A stretch of 64,000 nucleotides of DNA, taken from positions 3,307,501-3,371,500 of the forward strand of contig CP126202.1 of assembly GCA_030272155.1 (NCBI GenBank). The letters are read 5' to 3'. Under the pieces are notes generated by a model, which worked only from the letters and a program-made list of their open reading frames with translations, was not told the origin of the DNA and made no database searches. A program made the position numbers and the translations under genes. Of this stretch, positions 59,301-64,000 are shown piece by piece (the stretch's first letter is position 1; every line of letters starts with the position of its first letter). This stretch comes from Tetradesmus obliquus (Eukaryota > Chlorophyta > Chlorophyceae > Sphaeropleales > Scenedesmaceae).

Positions 59301-60640
59301 TGACGCGCTTCCCACAAACATGACGTCATTGCGACGGGCTGTAACACTCTTGAGGTACGTAGGAACAGCATCCACGCCCTCTGTGACCCAGCCGTCAGAG
59401 AACACCACCATGTTGAGGGGTGGTGTGCCTGGGATCCTGTTTGCTTTGCGGGCATCGAGCTCCGCCTCACAGTCCTGGTAGGCAGCAACCAGTGCGGTCC
59501 CTGTCGGCTCTGGAGGATTGTTGAGGGTGGTGTTGTACACGCTGTAGCTGCAGGCATCAACAGATTGATTTGCAGATATGTGTTAGCCATTGCATGCACA
59601 AAGACAAAACAAGGTTGCCCTGTCTCACACGCCAAAGGTGGCTGCAACAGTCATGCGTTCAGCCGTCCCAGAAGTGCACATGCCACGTCCTGGCATGCAC
59701 CCCACTGTTAGACTCGTGCATCACACAAGTTGTCACAAGTACATGCTGGTGCACACACGCTGTCGGCTTCGTCCCTTCTCAGAGGCATGCGTGCTATTGC
59801 TCAACACGGATCCAGCAGTAAGGCCGTTCAAGCCTGCTTACATGTAGGCATTGGCGTCAGGAATGACACCCTTCAAACCAAATGAGTTGTCCAAGGCTCC
59901 AATAATAGACATCGCAACCATGCCGCCGCCCGCCGTTGCCACTCCTGTCGATGGGTAGCAGGCACGTGGTGCGCCGCCAGGCACGCGCGGTGTCCCTGGC
60001 ACACAACCCTTGACTGGCAGCGGCAGCAGTAACAGCAACAGCAGCAGCAGCAGCAGCAGCGGCGGCGGCGGCGGCGGCGGCAGCAGCAGCAGCAGCAGCA
60101 GCACGTCAGCACGGAATGTTAGGTTTGTAGTGTTGGCAGCCACTTCTATGATGAGGCATCATGCATGGAAGATGCCGGGCATGGCAGTAGCAGCAGCAGC
60201 AGGAGCAAGCAGCGGTACCCTTAGTAGCTTACCTAAGCTGCCTGGTGCAGCTCACCTGTTGGGATGTCCTGGTTCCTCTCGTCAATCCCGCTCGTCGTCA
60301 AGCAGAACAGCACGTTGCCTTTGACAGCCACAGCCGCCAGCCTGTCGGCCTGCATCATGGGGATGCCATATGACACGCCCTGGCCGTCCCTGCCCTTGCC
60401 GGCAGCATACTCAGGGTTGCCCGGCTCCAGGCCTGAAGGGCACACCTCTGTGCCGTCGCCTGCTGCCACAGCACGCCTTGTGGATGACACAGAAGAGGAT
60501 GTTAGGCCAGAGATGCCATCTGAGCCGCTACCATCATCGGACTGGCTTGCTCCAGGTCCTTGTGCAAGCACATGGGTGTGCAGGCATGCCAACGCTGCCA
60601 GAGCCAGCAGCAGGCATGCCAGGGAAGGTGTTGCTTGCAT
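56366..60640 (-). CDS. Subtilase-like protein lacking its catalytic residues
   Basis: Seven exons give about 776 residues in frame: 60640-60256, 60013-59842, 59547-58929, 58399-58302, 58033-57619, 57391-56994 and 56609-56366. A signal peptide (LACLLLALAALACLHTHVLA) leads into an S8 domain. The Asp motif reads LFCLTTSGID (IDSGI expected), the His motif TAGGGMVAMSIIGALDNS (HGTHVA), the oxyanion region MFVGSASGTFDEN (AAGNEG) and the Ser motif YYAACMATGAFGALWS (GTSMATPHVAG). By eye D, H, N and S are replaced by T, M, S and C. A protease-associated domain (GKICLIQRGGSTFAEKV) sits inside, an Ig-like domain follows (PVTLTLDPAGLASC), and GIGSVVLVVAVALSRKQ may be a C-terminal membrane helix. It is probably a pseudoenzyme at the cell surface or in the secretory route. 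The last exon is the least certain. Confidence 0.85.
58470..58512 (-). repeat. Degraded upstream copy of subtilase-like exon 4
   Basis: CTTGCAG followed by GGGATAATCTGCCTAATGCA closely parallels the acceptor and start of exon 4 at 58399 (GKICLIQ), but its frame soon differs. Confidence 0.75.
58820..58921 (-). repeat. Three-fold 24-bp GC-rich minisatellite
   Basis: A unit of CTGCTGCCGCCGTCGCTGCTG type is repeated about three times in intron 3 of the subtilase-like gene, close to the donor at 58928. Confidence 0.8.
60030..60102 (-). repeat. CTG/GCC triplet tract before an acceptor
   Basis: On the coding strand CTG units, a GCC run and more CTG units precede the acceptor of exon 2 at 60013. 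Confidence 0.85.
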
Positions 60641-60716
60641 GACGGCTGTACCTCCTGTGATAGTTGGCGTGATGTAGGAGAACTACAGCAGCAGCAGCAG
60701 CAGCAGCAGTAGCAGC

Positions 60717-60750
<34 letters not shown>

Positions 60751-61567
60751 ACAGCAGCAGCAGCACGCCGAGCAGAGCAGGTTTACTAGATGTACCGCTT
60801 GGAGGGCCAAAGTACCGCGTGTTAAGGACAACTGCCTCAATCAACAGCTTCAGAGTGCTCGATGCGGTAGCCATGCTGTCGCAAAGTCATGTTCAGCGGT
60901 TCCGGGATTTGCCTGCACTGCTGCTGGTGTCGACTGCCTGCAACGTCGCTGGAGCACGCAGCGCTCAGATGTGACAGCAAAGACATTATACCATCTTATT
61001 GCACATCTGGATACAAATGGGACGCTGCTACACGTGAATTCAGCTCAAACGGGTCACCTGTGCTACGGTAGCTCTAGCATACGAGGGCACACACGCTCTC
61101 CCACGCAAGAACCCGAATTGTGGGCTCACGATGTTGTTGAAGAAGATCACGCCAGAAAGGGTCCGGAAAATGCTCGACACTAGCAAGCGTGGTGGCAGCG
61201 CAGGCCCCACCTGGTGCCCGCTGCTGCACGTGAGCATGCTTCCCTGAGCCTGCTGCAAACGTGCACCCACCCACCTTTGAATGAATTTGTTTCGTTTAAG
61301 GAACTTCGGGTGCAGGATGGTGTGTTGGGCACGGAGATTGGGAGTGCGCCAGGTCCGGGCTAGCTGTGGTGTCGCTTCAGCACGAAACGAGCCTGTCTGC
61401 AGTCTTAAATGCAGATGAAATGACACGCCCGCAAATGCGCGCTTGCTCATGTACCCTGACACCTGAGCCAGAGAACAGCTGGAAGTAGGCCGGAACTTCC
61501 TGTGTACGACCGATGCAAAGGGCGTCTGTTTATCATGTACCGTATGCCAAGCAACCCGGGACAAGTA
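60641..61567. other. 5' flank of the subtilase-like gene; no supported gene
   Basis: Contains CAG and GGAGCA runs at 60685-60764. A 197-codon minus-strand frame at 61040-61633 has balanced composition, unlike the Ala/Gln-rich frames nearby, and starts inside the dispersed repeat. I recognise no domain; it may be a remnant of a mobile element. Confidence 0.45.
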
Positions 61568-61708
61568 GTAAAAAGCTTGCATTGGCATGTAAACACAGTT
61601 TGCAATAGCTGAATGCAACAGTTGCTCACTCACGCATCTAGGAGGCGCCCCCTGCCACCATGGCTGCTGTCTTCAACTTCATATATTCTGATGTGCTGCT
61701 CCTCCTGC
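61568..61708. repeat. Dispersed 141-bp direct repeat, copy 2
   Basis: Matches 2050-2191 almost perfectly and in the same orientation, including GCCACCATGG and the codons for MAAVFNFIYSDVLLLL; both flanks differ. Confidence 0.85.
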
Positions 61709-61989
61709 TATTACTTGTTCTAGTATTACCTGCAATCACAATAAAACCTGGTCAGTGCAAGTATGGCTCGCCGTGCTCGCATACCCGAAAGTGTGTTTTG
61801 ATGATTTGCGATAGGTCTTGGCAGCACAATGAACGCAGCCATGTTGCAGCTGTGCAGCGTGTAAGGGTGCAGGTCAGGTGGTGGCGCTGCTGTTATTGCA
61901 CCCCTACACCTGCTGCTGCTGCTGCGTGAGGCAACCCTCAACCATCCTGCTGCTGGCAATCAATGATTAACTTCCACCAAGCCGGTCCC

Positions 61990-62040
61990 AGGATGAGCTG
62001 CCTGTAAATCCATCTGCAGCTGCTGCACCAATGCAAGCCT
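61990..62040 (-). repeat. Downstream copy of the last exon of the right-edge gene
   Basis: The sequence AGGATGAGCTGCCTG to CTGCAGCTGCTGCACC resembles 62090-62130, the C-terminal codons (QLQAEYRQLI) of the adjoining minus-strand gene. It lies past the stop, as in the other genes of this window. Confidence 0.7.
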
Positions 62041-62077
62041 CAGATTGCTGCTGCAGGCAACCACTACTGAGGTGCCA

Positions 62078-64000
62078 TCAGGCAGCATCCATGATCAGCT
62101 GCCTATATTCCGCCTGCAGCTGCTGCACCTGGCTGAGCATGAGCTCCTGCGGCTGCCGCTGCAGGAAGGCTGACGAGTGCTGCTCAGCATGCCCCACAGC
62201 TGCTGCAAACCCCTGCGACAGCCTGCAGCAGCAGTGACAGCAGCAGCAGCAGCAGAGGGGCTGTTGGCGGCTGGGCAGGCTCAATGCAGCGCAGCAAGCG
62301 TTGCAGCAGGGGAGACACCACACCGCCCGCAGTTGTAGGCTTGTAGGCGTGCAAACTAAACAGGCATGGCATGGTTATCGTGTGCATGCCTTGGTTCTGT
62401 GCATACAAGCACTGCAAGAAGCTGCTGCTGCATGGCATAGCTGAGTGTGTGTGCTGGTGTCCCACCTGGCCAGCAGCTGGTGCTCAAAGTAGGTTGCTGC
62501 CAGGTGCTGGTAGTCAGCAAGCAGCAGCGCCACCTGCGCGATCATGCGTGTGCATAGCCACATGCATACGGCAGCAGCCGCAACAGTATTGTCAGCTATG
62601 TTTGGCTACAGAGCAGCACATAAAGGATTGCAGGAACAGCAAGGCAAGCAGCTGCCCTGCTTGCAGAGCTGAAACTAAATAATACTGTACTTTATGCTGC
62701 CACATCCACCTAAACACAGCATTTCAGCAGCAGCTGGCCTCATGCCAAGCAGCTGGCGATTTCAAAGGCTGCCAAACATCGGCGCCCAGCCGCTCCTACC
62801 TGTGCTACATGCAGCTGCGCCACTGCGCTTGACATCAAATGCTGCCGCGCAGCAGACACCAGCACGTCCGGCGGTATGCTGCTGCTGCTAGTGAAGCTGG
62901 CAGCATCCGTACTGCCACCTGTTGTACTGCCATCGTCTCCCAGCAGCTGCTGCCCCAACCTTGCAAGCTCCTGCAGTACAACACCAGGTGCCATACACGG
63001 CGCAGCAACAGCAGCAGCAGCAGCACCAGCTGCTGATGGCCCTGCAACTGCAGCAGCGCTGGCAGTAGCTCCTGCTACTGCTACTGCAGCAGGCTGCTGG
63101 GGTACTGCTGGTAGGCCTAGCTGTGTGCGTAGAGCCACGAGGGCAGGGTTGTTGACCTGACTGCTGGCTGCAGAACTGCTGCTGCCTCGCTGTGCTGCTG
63201 CTGCTGCTGACGGCAGCAGGCTTGGAGCAACACGAGACAGGGCAGCTGGCAGTGCTCCAGCGAGTGCGCTGCAACAGAAGCGAAGCAAGGGGCAAAGCAG
63301 CAGCAGCGGGAGCAGCAGCAGCAGGGCAGGAGGCAGCTTCAATCAGCAGGTTCTTGGTGAGTGCGGACTGCGCTGCCAGCACAGCCCATAGAGCAGCATG
63401 CATCACAATCATAGCCTGCCGCTCCGCCCGTGCTGCCGCATGCACCCTCCAATTGCTGCGCTCTCGCACAAAGCACCCGGTACCACATCAATTATGCACG
63501 ATTGCCAAAGCAACATCCAGCATGCTCCCCTCCTGACGGTATATCCGGGCCTTGCCCATTGCCACACTGCGCCCCACTCACCCTGCCTGCCCCTCCCTGC
63601 CAGCTAGCAGCGAGTTGACTGTGGTGGCCATAGTGCTGCTCACTGAGCTGCTAAGCTTGTTGATGGCATCAGCAGAATATGCTGCGGGGTTGCGAATCAG
63701 CTTTGCAAGCTCCCCAGAGCCCAGTCCAGCATCCATAAGAGCTGCAAGGGGCTGGCTGCTGCTGCTGCTGCTGCCGCCACATGCCGGGCTGGGCGGCTGC
63801 TGCTGCAGCTGCTGCTGACCGTATGCAGGGGCAGCATAGGCAGCAGGGGCGCCTGGGTAGGGTGGTGGCAGCTGCACTTGTGGCGGCGGTGGTGGCGGAG
63901 GGCCTGCTGCTGCTGCTGTTTGGTCTGCTGCTACTACTGGGAGCGCCTGTTGCTGCTGCTGGTGTAGTGAGCTGCTACTTGCGTGTTGTGCTCCTGCAGC
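62078..64000 (-). CDS. Unrecognised Pro/Gln-rich protein (3' part, 5' end beyond window)
   Basis: Exons seen: 64000 (window edge) to 63582, 63268-62800, 62533-62466 and 62222-62078, in phase at each junction; stop TGA at 62078-62080. The visible part starts with a Gln/Pro region (PPPPPPQVQLPPPYPGAP), then LAALMDAGLGSGELAKLIRN, an Ala/Ser-rich stretch, VVLQELARLGQQLLGDDG, LLADYQHLAATYFEHQLLAR and a helical, coiled-coil-like end (SQVQQLQAEYRQLIMDAA). An extra exon near 63370-63465 (ERQAMIVMHAALWAVLAAQ) reads well and has a phase-compatible acceptor, but I see no good donor. No known family was recognised. Confidence 0.55.

Noticed and set aside
60683-60874. Small minus-strand protein with a Leu run upstream of the subtilase-like gene
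   Set aside because: The Leu run is a reading of a CAG/GGAGCA repeat; it is more likely 5' flank.
61040-61633. 197-codon minus-strand frame
   Set aside because: Balanced composition makes it worth noting, but no domain, start context or neighbouring exon supports a gene.

Overview
The window looks like nuclear DNA of a chlorophyte green alga, probably of the Sphaeropleales/Scenedesmus-Tetradesmus kind; this placement is inferred from style, not from a marker gene. The genes are rich in short GT-AG introns, CTG/CAG runs occur in introns, exons and UTRs, and several products have a plant-type form (LEC14B-type WD40 protein, cytosolic aminopeptidase P, kanadaptin). No rRNA, tRNA, CRISPR array or bacterial operon was seen.

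Layout. 1-164 (+): 3' end of an unknown gene. 2445-8542 (-): kanadaptin with an FHA domain. 9373-18662 (+): Xaa-Pro aminopeptidase P in 15 exons. 19048-20468 (+): uncharacterised, faintly BTB-like protein. 21961-24082 (-): secreted fucosyltransferase-like protein. 24440-30172 (+): SET domain joined to armadillo repeats. 32815-42758 (-): very large helical-repeat, PPR-like organelle protein. 43379-45045 (-): Josephin deubiquitinase with a Gln-rich insert. 46192-54061 (+): DCAF11/LEC14B-type CUL4-DDB1 receptor. 56366-60640 (-): secreted, membrane-anchored subtilase-like protein whose four catalytic residues all appear substituted. 62078-64000 (-): 3' part of an unrecognised Pro/Gln-rich gene. 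Reading frame is kept across the junctions of every multi-exon model given, except that the middle exon of the last gene and the first exon of the Josephin gene are unresolved.

The main observation is structural. Nearly every gene carries partial tandem copies of its own exons, each spanning one splice junction, and they follow one polarity in more than 30 cases: copies of an exon's 5' part with its acceptor lie upstream of the working exon, and copies of its 3' part with its donor lie downstream, in the intron or 3' UTR. Only the working copy normally has both an acceptor and a matching donor. One exon of the aminopeptidase gene has seven upstream and two downstream partial copies. This looks like continuing short tandem duplication filtered by selection on the reading frame, and it implies that splice sites are chosen by exon definition.

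The genes do not form a pathway. Two are ubiquitin-related (Josephin protease, CUL4 receptor), two concern the secretory pathway (fucosyltransferase-like, subtilase-like), and the others are housekeeping, regulatory or unknown.
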